Shown here in pieces: positions 1 through 6,042 of a stretch of 9,509 nucleotides of DNA. Origin of the DNA: Bacillota bacterium (GTDB taxonomy: Bacteria; Bacillota; Clostridia; Lachnospirales; Cellulosilyticaceae); the NCBI GenBank assembly GCA_023410675.1, contig JAEYPM010000033.1, positions 1 to 9,509 of the forward strand, read 5' to 3'. Positions within the stretch are counted from its first letter, which is position 1. The number at the start of each line of letters is the position of its first letter. The notes beneath the pieces were generated by a model that did not search any database, was not told the origin of the DNA, and saw only the letters and a list, made by a program, of their open reading frames with translations. Made by a program: the position numbers and the translations under genes.

Positions 1-39
1 GATCTCTCGCCACTTTTTTTCTTTTGATTCATCAGACAT
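1..39 (-). CDS. tnpA: IS66-family TnpA N-terminus (partial, runs off left edge)
   Basis: Reading leftward from the ATG at 39, 13 codons are visible (MSDESKEKKWREI) and the frame is still open at the window edge. A GGAGGTG ribosome binding site sits 6 nt upstream of the ATG. The charged start ending in K-W-R-E-I resembles the N-terminus of IS66 accessory protein TnpA (the IS66 Orf1 family), and a plausible IS66 terminal repeat lies 88 bp upstream, as expected for the first gene of such an element. The identification rests on few residues plus context, so it is tentative. Whether the gene is intact cannot be seen. Confidence 0.5.
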   Translation of the reverse strand, partial: MSDESKEKKWREI

Positions 40-127
40 GAAAAACACCTCCATATTTTTTAGGTTATGAAGGTATTATTTCATAAAAATCTTTATATTC
101 AAAGGTGAGTAATTATTTTACGCTTAC
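1..127 (-). mobile_element. End of an IS66-family element extending off the left edge
   Basis: On the minus strand the sequence from 127 reads GTAAGCGTAAAATAATTACT. It begins with the GTAAGC that is usual for IS66-family tips and is followed by an AT-rich leader and the tnpA start at 39. The tip is only 38 bp from the tip of a second IS66-type element (166) that points the other way, so two IS66 elements are divergently docked. The other end lies outside the window, so target duplication cannot be tested. Confidence 0.45.
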
Positions 128-165
128 CTTTATATTCTATTTATCGTTAAGTTGATCTTAGCCAG

Positions 166-180
166 GTAAGTGCTTCAAAA
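166..180 (+). repeat. IS66 left terminal inverted repeat
   Basis: GTAAGTGCTTCAAAA starts with the GTAAG typical of IS66-family tips. It is the exact complement of 1209-1223, and similarity continues imperfectly inward (ATAGCGT here, AATGACGT at the other end). Confidence 0.85.
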
Positions 181-250
181 TATAGCGTAGTGAAAAGAGG
201 ATATGAATAAGGTATACTTTCCTAAATAATGAATTTCAAGGAGGTACCTT

Positions 251-576
251 ATGGATCAAGCATCTCTAGAACTTTGGAAAAAGAGAATGGATGACAGAAA
301 ATCTAGTGGTTTGAATGTCAGAGACTGTGTGAGAAAAATAATCTTACCAAACATGCCTATTACTACTGGAAAAAACGTATTAAATTCGCTGAACAAGATG
401 AACATGATACAAATAATACACGAGTATTTGTAGAATTAAAACCATCCCCCGATCTTACAGAAAAAGCTGAGGAAGCATTGCAGATATCATGGAATGACTT
501 GAAATTTTCCATATCTAATACGGAAACTGCAAAGATTGCAGCGGAATTCATCAGCCAGCTGCAAAGACGATGTTAA
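251..576 (+). pseudogene. tnpA: IS66 accessory protein TnpA, frameshifted
   Basis: TnpA is the first of the three IS66 proteins, a small DNA-binding accessory to the transposase. The ATG at 251 has an AAGGAGGT ribosome binding site 6 nt upstream. The first 25 codons (MDQASLELWKKRMDDRKSSG and on) are in frame. At about 326-328 one G appears to be lost from a TGG codon. Moving to the next frame restores the family pattern (W-C-E-K-N-N-L-T-K-H-A-Y-Y-Y-W-K-K-R), which continues to a TAA at 574-576. The restored protein would be about 108 residues, normal for this family. The original frame stops early at 433. The helix-turn-helix-like N-terminal half and acidic C-terminal half are otherwise well preserved, so the decay is fairly recent. 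Confidence 0.85.
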
Positions 577-1163
577 ATCTCTTTACAAAGGATGTGGAAA
601 AGAAGGAATTGAGAATCCTAAAGACCTTTTTCAAAAAGCTACAGTTCCAGCATCTATTCTATCCCACTCCATAGCAACCCCTTCCCTTGTAGCACAGGTT
701 ATGTATCAGAAGTTTGCAATGGAAATTCCTTTTAATCGTCAGGAAAAGGACTGGTATCGTTTAGGGTTGGTGCTGCCAAGAGCAGACATGACTGACAAAA
801 GCTCTGACTTATGCCACAAACCAGAAAAAGTATCTGGAAACATTTTTAATAGATGGGCGTCTGCCAATCTCTAATAATCTTTGCGAAGCAAATATCAAAC
901 CTTATGCTACGGCAAGAAGAGCCTGGCTTTTTGCTGACACTCCAAAAGGAGCAACTGCTAATGCAGTTCTTTATACATTAGTAGAATCTGCAAAAGCAAA
1001 CGATCTAGATGTATACGAATATCTAAAATACATCTTTGAAGAAATGCCAGATACAGATTTTAATAGTCATCCAGAACTACTGGACAAGCACCTGCCATGG
1101 TCAAAAGAATTGCCAGAGGTATGCAGGTTGAATCACAAACATAAAAAGTGCTTCAAAAAATGA
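577..1163 (+). pseudogene. tnpC: IS66 transposase TnpC, large internal deletion
   Basis: Two separate parts of the IS66 DDE transposase are joined. The first (about 600-793) encodes H-S-I-A-T-P-S-L-V-A-Q-V-M-Y-Q-K-F and R-Q-E-K-D-W-Y-R-L-G-L, the conserved block just before the catalytic core. At about 794-798 the reading jumps to another frame and to the C-terminal part, with N-N-L-C-E-A-N-I-K-P (carrying the catalytic Glu) and W-L-F-A-D-T-P-K-G-A-T-A, ending at the TGA at 1161-1163. The N-terminal zinc-finger region and the segment holding the two catalytic Asp residues are missing, as is all of tnpB, which normally lies between tnpA and tnpC. The product cannot be active. The last codons overlap the terminal hairpin repeat. 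Confidence 0.85.
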
Positions 1164-1221
1164 TACCGTTAGCTTACCATAATGATAGTGGTATAGCTAG
1201 ACGTCATTTTTTGAAGCACTT
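1146..1221. repeat. Long inverted repeat/hairpin at the IS66 right end
   Basis: AAGTGCTTCAAAAAATGA at 1146-1163 is exactly complementary to 1204-1221, an 18-bp perfect stem. Inside it a second stem is possible (TAGCTTACCA against TGGTATAGCTA) around a short AT-rich loop. The outer arm is the terminal repeat itself, so the element carries a third, inverted copy of its tip just inside the right end, lacking the outermost GT. It encodes the last codons of tnpC and may also stop transcription. Confidence 0.8.
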
Positions 1222-1223
1222 AC
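1209..1223 (-). repeat. IS66 right terminal inverted repeat
   Basis: TTTTGAAGCACTTAC is the exact complement of the left tip at 166-180 and marks the right boundary of the remnant at 1223. Confidence 0.85.
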
Positions 1224-1236
1224 GTAAAATCTATAG

Positions 1237-1282
1237 AAAGCCCAAGGACCTGCTCACATTTATGAGCAGGTCTTTGGGCTTT
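1237..1282. terminator. Strong, probably bidirectional intrinsic terminator
   Basis: A 20-bp stem (AAAGCCCAAGGACCTGCTCA at 1237-1256 against 1263-1282) closes a 6-nt loop with only one non-Watson-Crick (G-U) pair. On the + strand it ends in a T run (1279-1284), which would stop transcripts leaving the IS66 remnant. On the minus strand it lies 11 nt past the stop codon of the VWA lipoprotein gene, with a weaker T-rich tail. Confidence 0.85.
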
Positions 1283-1293
1283 TTCATACGCAC

Positions 1294-2907
1294 TTAATCT
1301 TCCAAGCTTTTTGCTTCTTTAACTAGTCTAACAAATTCTTTTCTATACCCTTCTTCATCTTTTCCAAGTGCCTTCTTTGCCCTATTAATAACTGAATCAT
1401 AGCTTGCATTTCCTTTATACTCTGAGTCGACCAGCAAAAGTCCAAACTCAGCTACTGCAGTAGCAAACTGAAAATCTTTGTTATTATTTCCTTCACTACC
1501 TCTTTTCATAGCAAATTCTAGAAGTTGACTTTTATCTGCATTAGGTTCTTTATATCTTATCTTTGTAAACATAACTTCATCATTATTGTTCTTTGTTTCT
1601 GTCCTTGAGTATCTTAAGTCGCTTTGACTTTCTTCTCCATCCGCAGGGACTATTTCATAAAGAGCTGTTACCGTATGGCCTGCCCCTATCTCTCCTGCAT
1701 CCTTTGTGTCATCTTCAAAATCTTCATTATTTAGTTTTCGGTTTTCATAACCAATCAGCCTGTATTCCTTAACAAATTTTGGATTGAATTCTACTTGAAT
1801 TTTAACGTCCTTTGCTATAGTTACTAAGGTGCCACTCATTTCTTTGACAAACACCTTCTCTGCTTCTTTTTCTGAATCAATATAAGAATAATTACCATTA
1901 CCTTTATCAGCAAGTGTCTCCATTTTATTGTCCTTAATATTACCTGTTCCAAATCCTATGACACTAAGGAATACACCTTTTTCTCTCTTTTCCTCAATAA
2001 GATCTTGAAGTTCACTTTCAGAAGATGGTCCTACGTTAAAGTCTCCGTCTGTTGCAAGGATAATTCGATTATTGCCGCCTTCTATATAATTTTCCTCAGC
2101 AAGATTATATGCTAGTTCTATTCCCTCAGCTCCTGCTGTTGATCCCCCAGCATTTAGCTCGTCTAATGCATCTAAAATCTTTCCTTTTTGATCTCCTCTA
2201 ACTCCCTCAAGTACTGCCCCTGATGCTCCTGCATAAACAACTATTGATACTCTGTCATTTTCTGTGAGTTGATTAACAAGCAGTTTAAAGGCCTTCTTTA
2301 ATAAAGGAAGCTTATCAGGTTCATCCATAGAACCAGATACATCCAATAAGAAAACGAGATTACTTTTTGGCAAACGTTCTTTCTCTATTTCTTTTCCTTT
2401 AAGGCCCACCATGGCTATGTAATGTTCCTCGTTCCATGGACATGTCCCCATTTGCATATTTGTCATAAAGGGTTTATCACCACTAGGCTGTTCATAGTTA
2501 TAGTTAAAGTAGTTAACTAACTCCTCTATTCTTACAGCCCCTGGGTCTGGCAAACTGCCACTATTAATAAATCTTCTTACATTACTATAAGATGCTGTGT
2601 CTACATCTATAGAAAATGTAGATACAGGTGAACTTATTGCATTTAAAAACACATTTTCAGTAATTGCAGCGTATTCTTCTGTATTAAAGTCCTTTGTTTC
2701 AATTTTTTGCATTACCTCATTTTCTGATGCAACTTCTTCACTCATTCCTTTACTCTCTTTTGATGTTACATCATACATTACATCTTTGGGTTGTGCTATT
2801 TCATTTGTCATTCTCACATCTGCTGAACTGTTTTTATTACCGCATCCTGAAAAGACCAAAGTCCCTACTATTAAGCCAACGATTATCATTTTAAACTTTT
2901 TGCTCAT
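1294..2907 (-). CDS. YfbK-type von Willebrand factor A domain lipoprotein
   Basis: This is a 537-residue protein. It opens with a lipoprotein signal (basic MSKKFK, hydrophobic stretch, lipobox F-S-G-C with Cys22), so the mature protein should be anchored to the outer face of the membrane. A low-complexity linker follows to about residue 80, then a YfbK-like N-terminal domain (about 80-180, with STFSIDVDTASYSNVRRFIN). The VWA domain (about 183-355) has a complete metal-ion (MIDAS) site: D-V-S-G-S at 189-193, Thr257 and Asp287 in A-T-D-G-D. The rest (about 360-535) matches the YfbK C-terminal domain. Length and domain order are normal for the family. VWA MIDAS domains bind metal-dependent ligands, but the partner of YfbK-type proteins is not established. 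The start is supported by AAAGGGG about 7 nt upstream, and a terminator follows directly, so it is probably monocistronic. Confidence 0.9.
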   Translation of the reverse strand: MSKKFKMIIVGLIVGTLVFSGCGNKNSSADVRMTNEIAQPKDVMYDVTSKESKGMSEEVASENEVMQKIETKDFNTEEYAAITENVFLNAISSPVSTFSIDVDTASYSNVRRFINSGSLPDPGAVRIEELVNYFNYNYEQPSGDKPFMTNMQMGTCPWNEEHYIAMVGLKGKEIEKERLPKSNLVFLLDVSGSMDEPDKLPLLKKAFKLLVNQLTENDRVSIVVYAGASGAVLEGVRGDQKGKILDALDELNAGGSTAGAEGIELAYNLAEENYIEGGNNRIILATDGDFNVGPSSESELQDLIEEKREKGVFLSVIGFGTGNIKDNKMETLADKGNGNYSYIDSEKEAEKVFVKEMSGTLVTIAKDVKIQVEFNPKFVKEYRLIGYENRKLNNEDFEDDTKDAGEIGAGHTVTALYEIVPADGEESQSDLRYSRTETKNNNDEVMFTKIRYKEPNADKSQLLEFAMKRGSEGNNNKDFQFATAVAEFGLLLVDSEYKGNASYDSVINRAKKALGKDEEGYRKEFVRLVKEAKSLED

Positions 2908-2959
2908 ATTGATACCCCTTTCAACATAACTCCTAATATATTGTTTTATCTTTAATAAT

Positions 2960-2978
2960 ATATTTGACGTTCAAATAT
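2960..2978. promoter_or_regulatory. Palindrome upstream of the VWA lipoprotein gene (candidate operator)
   Basis: ATATTTGA-CGT-TCAAATAT is a perfect 8-bp inverted repeat with a 3-nt centre, 53 bp upstream of the start codon in an AT-rich promoter-like region. On the minus strand one arm supplies a TTGAAC that could act as a -35 box. The size and symmetry suit a dimeric repressor, but no regulator can be named. Confidence 0.4.
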
Positions 2979-3175
2979 TCATATTGTTCCTTATAATTAA
3001 TAATTTTTAAATATGAGGAAACAACATATGTTTGAGTTATTCAAAAAAGGCCTATAGAGGAACACGTAGCTTGATTTTGAAGCTTTTTCTAAAGAGGTAA
3101 AAAGCACTAAGAACTTGAATACATTGTTAGACGGTGGGAATATACACAATACTTGCAATAACCTATGTTTAGTAT
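2979..3175. other. Gap with no recognisable gene
   Basis: This is an AT-rich stretch between the VWA gene promoter and the methyltransferase stop codon. A 66-codon open frame on the minus strand (2997-3197) has no good ribosome binding site and overlaps the methyltransferase end, so it is not called. Two short inverted repeats are visible: GCTTTTT/AAAAAGC at 3082-3088/3099-3105 and AATACT/AGTATT around 3150-3175. Neither has a convincing T tail. The cassette-type repeat found elsewhere in the window is not recognisable here, so this may be the left edge of the array. Confidence 0.4.
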
Positions 3176-3825
3176 TTAATCCTTGATCTTCTGACATATA
3201 ATATAACCTTTTTTGCTGGCATACTCATGATTCTCATATGGATATCTTGTTATTGCCTCAATTACTCTATATTTATTCTTATTTAAAATATTAACAATTT
3301 TATCTGTATCAAAAAACATATAATCTATCTCTACTTTTTCGTCAAAAAGTGAATCCATATGCAAAACTTTGTCTCCCACATGAAATGCCATGAAAACAAC
3401 CCAATTGTCTTCTAATATTTCCCATAATTTTTTGAATACCTTCTCAACTTCTTCAAGTGTAAAATGAACTATTGAATAATATAATATGGCTCCACCTAGA
3501 CTTTCCTCTTTAAGTTCCAAATCCAACATATCACCTTTAATGAATTCAATGTCAGGATTCTTATGTTTTGCTATATTAATCATGCCTTCTGATAAATCTA
3601 TTCCACAAACATCCCATCCCATATCTTTAACATATCTTTAACATATCTTGAAACATGTCCAGGACCACAGCCAATATCACATATCTTGCTGCCTTTCCTT
3701 AATATATTTCCAAGCTCATTTAACAGATATCTATCAAGTGGTTTATTATCTAGTTCATTATAAAAAGTTGCTGCATATTTTTCTGCAACCTTGTTATAAA
3801 CTTCAATAACATTAACTATATCCAT
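3176..3825 (-). pseudogene. Class I SAM-dependent methyltransferase, broken by an 11-bp tandem duplication
   Basis: The first frame (3825 to about 3640) gives a typical methyltransferase N-terminus with Y-N-K-V-A-E-K-Y and the SAM-binding motif I, I-C-D-I-G-C-G-P-G-H. It then goes out of frame and stops at 3598. The other frame resumes with G-W-D-V-C-G-I-D-L-S-E-G-M-I (motif II) and D-I-E-F-I-K-G-D-M (motif III), and runs to the TAA at 3176. Removing one copy of an 11-bp repeat at 3621-3642 joins them seamlessly as R-Y-V-K-D-M-G-W-D-V, a protein of about 212 residues, normal for a small-molecule methyltransferase of this superfamily. An AAAGGAG site 9 nt upstream supports the start. The substrate is unknown. 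Both halves are otherwise intact, so the break is recent (or a sequencing or assembly error). Confidence 0.85.
3621..3642. repeat. 11-bp tandem duplication inside the methyltransferase gene
   Basis: ATATCTTTAAC occurs twice head to tail (3621-3631 and 3632-3642), followed by a partial third match (ATATCTT). The 11-bp insertion shifts the reading frame, and deleting one unit restores a continuous methyltransferase. Confidence 0.9.
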
Positions 3826-3872
3826 AAATAAATACTCCTTTATTTTGCTTAATATAATATATTTCTATAGCG

Positions 3873-4025
3873 TAACGTCCTTGATTTATGATGTTCCTGA
3901 TTCGGCCCCGTAGGGCCTTTCTCCTTAGATCACCTTTGCCTCAGTGATGGAATATGGCGAGTGCTTCTACATGTTCATACTTAGAGAACTTCTTCATACT
4001 TTTATCTTATGAGCCCTTGCACGAA
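3873..4025 (-). repeat. Cassette-type structured intergenic element, copy A
   Basis: This GC-richer block lies between the VOC gene stop (4097) and the methyltransferase start (3825). The end near the next gene reads TAACGTCC (3873-3880), as in copies C and D. The far end contains AGCCCTTGC (4012-4020), identical to 8639-8647 of copy D. Internal hairpins include GGCCC/GGGCC (3904-3908/3913-3917) and ATCAC/GTGAT nearby. The middle has diverged strongly from the other copies. Confidence 0.6.
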
Positions 4026-4096
4026 TCTGCTATTATGTAAAGTTGCACACCCCTCAATACCTAGCTAATACGGATGTCTGTGCCTAAATTAATGCT

Positions 4097-4465
4097 TTAT
4101 ACCCAAAATGCCCATCTGACATCAAATTTATCAACAAATCTGACTACACAGGCACTATAATCAGTTGCATTCATAGGTGAGATTGTAATACTCTCTTGCT
4201 TTAAAATAGAATAAGTTCTCTTCAAATCATCTTCACGATCAAAACTTACAGCTAATTGATATCCTGCTGACTTTGAATAACCATCATTATCTCCAAAATC
4301 ATTTAACATAATGAGCTGATTATGAATCAAAATCTCAGCATGTACAACTAGATTACTTTGCTCTGTATTATAAATAATTGTTTTTACTGTCGCATTAAAT
4401 GCTTTTATATATAGTTCTATTGCTTCTTTACATTGTCCATTAAAATACAAATGGGTAACTAACAT
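4097..4465 (-). CDS. VOC-superfamily PhnB-like protein
   Basis: The 122-residue protein opens with V-T-H-L-Y-F-N-G-Q-C-K-E-A-I-E-L-Y and contains V-V-H-A-E-I-L-I-H-N-Q-L-I-M-L-N-D and a closing D-K-F-D-V-R-W-A-F. This is the pattern of the PhnB / 3-demethylubiquinone methyltransferase-like branch of the glyoxalase/bleomycin-resistance fold. Members have paired beta-alpha-beta-beta-beta modules and usually act as dimers; their substrates are mostly unknown, so no reaction is assigned. The length is slightly short for the family (about 130-150) but both ends are present. GGGAG 7 nt upstream supports the ATG. A perfect inverted repeat lies in its leader (4490-4511). It is followed by repeat copy A, which separates it from the methyltransferase. 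Confidence 0.8.
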   Translation of the reverse strand: MLVTHLYFNGQCKEAIELYIKAFNATVKTIIYNTEQSNLVVHAEILIHNQLIMLNDFGDNDGYSKSAGYQLAVSFDREDDLKRTYSILKQESITISPMNATDYSACVVRFVDKFDVRWAFWV

Positions 4466-4489
4466 AATATCTCCCTCTCTAGTGTTAAT

Positions 4490-4511
4490 GTAGTGTAAAG
4501 TTTGACACTAC
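4490..4511. promoter_or_regulatory. Perfect inverted repeat in the VOC gene leader (candidate operator)
   Basis: GTAGTGT-AAAGTTTG-ACACTAC is a 7-bp perfect dyad with an 8-nt spacer, 25 nt upstream of the start codon. A further TAGTGT lies directly next to it (4480-4485). It could be an operator or an RNA stem-loop near the ribosome binding site. No matching regulator gene is in the window. Confidence 0.4.
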
Positions 4512-4565
4512 TCCTTTTATTTAATTACTATACCTATCAAGAGTCTAGATGTTTTTTACAATAAA

Positions 4566-4584
4566 AATAGCAAAAGGCCCTATT
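4566..4584 (-). terminator. Weak possible terminator after the ASCH-like gene
   Basis: On the minus strand, AATAG and CTATT pair around an 11-nt partly GC loop, followed by TTTT. It lies about 32 nt past the stop codon at 4616. The stem is only five pairs, so this is tentative. Confidence 0.25.
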
Positions 4585-4615
4585 CTCTATTGATTATTTT
4601 AATAATTATCACATA

Positions 4616-5068
4616 TTAGAATCTAGATTTTTCATAGTTGTAAGGAATACTTGTCCCCACAACAACATCCTCTATTTTTTCAATAATCAGCCAATCATCC
4701 ATATTCCCTTGATGATCAAATTCCAATGATGTAATCTCTTTTACATTATTAAATTCAACCAAGCACATACATTTCTTGTGCCATCTAACTCTTTGTTTTT
4801 CAGATAAATTTAGCTTGTCTTGATTCTGTGCCAATACATTATCTATTTCTTCTTCTGATAATTTTACATAGTTTTGTACATTTTTCACTTCAGCCATAGC
4901 AGTTATTTGTGCTGTGCCTTTTGTCATAAAATATAACTTTTCACCTTTAAAAACCCTACTATGAGGTATTTTTCTTCCTGCGGCTGCTCGAATAATCATA
5001 GTTTTTTTGCCTGCCAAAATTTTTTCTAATACTTTTTCTTTATCATCACAATAAACAACGTGTACCAT
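4616..5068 (-). CDS. ASCH/PUA-like domain protein
   Basis: The 150-residue protein has, near its N-terminus, I-L-A-G-K-K-T-M-I-I-R-A-A-A-G-R-K-I-P-H-S-R-V (17-39) followed by G-E-K-L-Y-F (42-47) and a short beta segment A-Q-I-T-A-M-A-E-V (53-61). The G-K-K-T-x-x-x-R plus G-x-x-L-Y-F layout is that of ASCH domains, a PUA-related beta-barrel fold associated with RNA or modified-base binding. The assignment comes from this pattern only and the biological role is unknown. The rest is charged and mixed alpha/beta with no membrane segment. AAAGGGGAG about 7 nt upstream gives a good start. It lies about 100 nt downstream of degenerate repeat copy F and is codirectional with all its neighbours. Confidence 0.5.
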   Translation of the reverse strand: MVHVVYCDDKEKVLEKILAGKKTMIIRAAAGRKIPHSRVFKGEKLYFMTKGTAQITAMAEVKNVQNYVKLSEEEIDNVLAQNQDKLNLSEKQRVRWHKKCMCLVEFNNVKEITSLEFDHQGNMDDWLIIEKIEDVVVGTSIPYNYEKSRF

Positions 5069-5171
5069 TTTTATTCTCCCCTTTTTTTATCAACTTTTTG
5101 TGCATTACTTATGCTTGATAATTTATAAGATTACTCTGCCTATAAGTCTTCTATACAGTATAAAATGCCAA

Positions 5172-5200
5172 CTAACACCAACTTGACCCTCCTTCGAGTC
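5172..5200 (-). repeat. Degenerate cassette-type element end, copy F
   Basis: In the gap between the Imm-like gene (stop 5301) and the ASCH-like gene (start 5068), the minus strand reads GTCAAGTTGGTGTTAG. It aligns with GTCGTGAGTTGGGGACGTTAG of copy D except for short gaps. The remainder of the gap (5201-5300) is AT-rich, with no clear hairpin. The match is weak and its position relative to the genes is the main support. Confidence 0.3.
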
Positions 5201-5300
5201 CACTCATTTCTATAAGTACCAGCAAATGGTTAAATATCCATTCTAAGTATCCATCAAATACTATCTCTTGACCTATGTTGATATTTAGCTAATTCTTTTT

Positions 5301-5768
5301 TCAAACCAATGCTTCCATGATAACGCTAATCCTTTCTTTGCGTATACCCTTACTTTTTACATTCATTCTTTTCAACTCTTGTAAAATAAATTTCTTATCA
5401 GATGCATTCAGTTCTCCAATCAACTGTATCCATAATGTATATAATGAGTCTGTATCAAGTACCTTATGAATCATATGGTCGATTCCAAAATACTTCCCGC
5501 ATTCTGGAGTATATTTTAAACATCGAGACACTTCAAGCAATCCTTCTTTCCCATATCTATCAACAATATAAAAAATAGTTTCAGTGAGGTCATCCATTAA
5601 ACCTATCTCATAGCAATTGTCATCAAATAATTCAAATAAATTCTTAATAGCATCAATACCTGCATAAAAACAAAGTGATTTACTAGCATCTACATATGAA
5701 TTATCACAAATATCTATTTCATAGTTATAAACTTTTTTCAAGACCTCTATTGCACTTTTATAATTCAT
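5301..5768 (-). CDS. Imm30-like immunity-type protein (tentative)
   Basis: The 155-residue acidic protein appears helical throughout and has no signal peptide. The pattern L-F-E-L-F-D-D-N-C-Y-E-I-G-L-M-D-D-L-T-E, then I-F-Y-I-V-D-R-Y-G-K-E-G-L-L and a late H-K-V-L-D-T-D-S-L-Y segment, resembles Imm30-family immunity proteins of polymorphic toxin systems. This is pattern memory, not a search result. The start is set at 5768: GGAGGA lies 3-4 nt before this ATG. An in-frame GTG at 5804 would add 12 residues but has no ribosome binding site and lies within repeat copy B. No toxin gene is adjacent, so if it is an immunity protein it is an orphan. Confidence 0.45.
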   Translation of the reverse strand: MNYKSAIEVLKKVYNYEIDICDNSYVDASKSLCFYAGIDAIKNLFELFDDNCYEIGLMDDLTETIFYIVDRYGKEGLLEVSRCLKYTPECGKYFGIDHMIHKVLDTDSLYTLWIQLIGELNASDKKFILQELKRMNVKSKGIRKERISVIMEALV

Positions 5769-5791
5769 AAATCCTCCGAAAATATTATTAT

Positions 5792-5955
5792 ATCTAACGC
5801 TCACATGTCACATTACGCCCCTACATTCACGACGTAGCTAAACCGATGTACTTGCCTTTTCAGTGTATTCCACAGCACGCCCCTACATTGCTGGCATCTC
5901 TGAGCTGGACCTCCAAAGATTTTCTTTAAAGATGATGCTTACATCCAAAGAAGAG
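5792..5955 (-). repeat. Cassette-type structured intergenic element, copy B (contains a doubled core)
   Basis: ATCTAACGCT (5792-5801) marks the end next to the Imm-like gene, 24 nt from its ATG. The core ACGCCCCTACATT appears twice, identically, at 5815-5827 and 5877-5889. The first is followed by CACGACG, as in copy D. The second is followed by GCTGGC, as copy C is by GTGCGGGC. The copy looks like two elements fused or partly duplicated. GCATC/GATGC (5894-5898/5934-5938) can pair. The remaining 5956-6042, up to the GNAT stop, is AT-rich with nothing recognisable. Confidence 0.6.
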
Positions 5956-6042
5956 ATGTGTACAGCTTTTATTCTATTGCTCACTATCCTTATTAATCAA
6001 TTTTATTCTAGTAAACAATAAGATTGCCTCTCTAGTATTTTA

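Larger units (their letters stand above)
166..1223 (+). mobile_element. Decayed, internally deleted IS66-family insertion sequence
   Basis: The element is bounded by a perfect 15-bp inverted repeat, GTAAGTGCTTCAAAA at 166-180 and its complement at 1209-1223. Inside are a frameshifted tnpA and two fused pieces of the tnpC transposase; tnpB is absent. At 1058 bp it is less than half the usual length of an autonomous IS66 element (about 2.5 kb, family knowledge). The 8-bp flanks (TTAGCCAG left, GTAAAATC right) do not match, so the IS66-type 8-bp target duplication is missing. This suggests that the ends have been rearranged since insertion. It cannot transpose by itself, although its ends could still be used by a related transposase. 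Confidence 0.85.

Noticed and set aside
363..551. 62-codon minus-strand open frame
   Set aside because: It is antisense to the IS66 tnpA remnant, which has clear family residues in the + direction.
2597..2929. 110- and 66-codon + strand open frames
   Set aside because: They are antisense to the N-terminal coding region of the VWA lipoprotein and lack ribosome binding sites.
2997..3197. 66-codon minus-strand open frame
   Set aside because: It overlaps the methyltransferase stop, has no ribosome binding site and has no recognisable pattern.
3904..3920. GGCCC/GGGCC hairpin followed by TTT as a + strand terminator
   Set aside because: No + strand gene precedes it. It is better explained as a stem within repeat copy A.
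4502..4531. + strand promoter TTGACA-18-TACTAT
   Set aside because: The boxes look good, but no + strand gene follows and the region is antisense to the ASCH-VOC gap. It is probably a chance match within the dyad.
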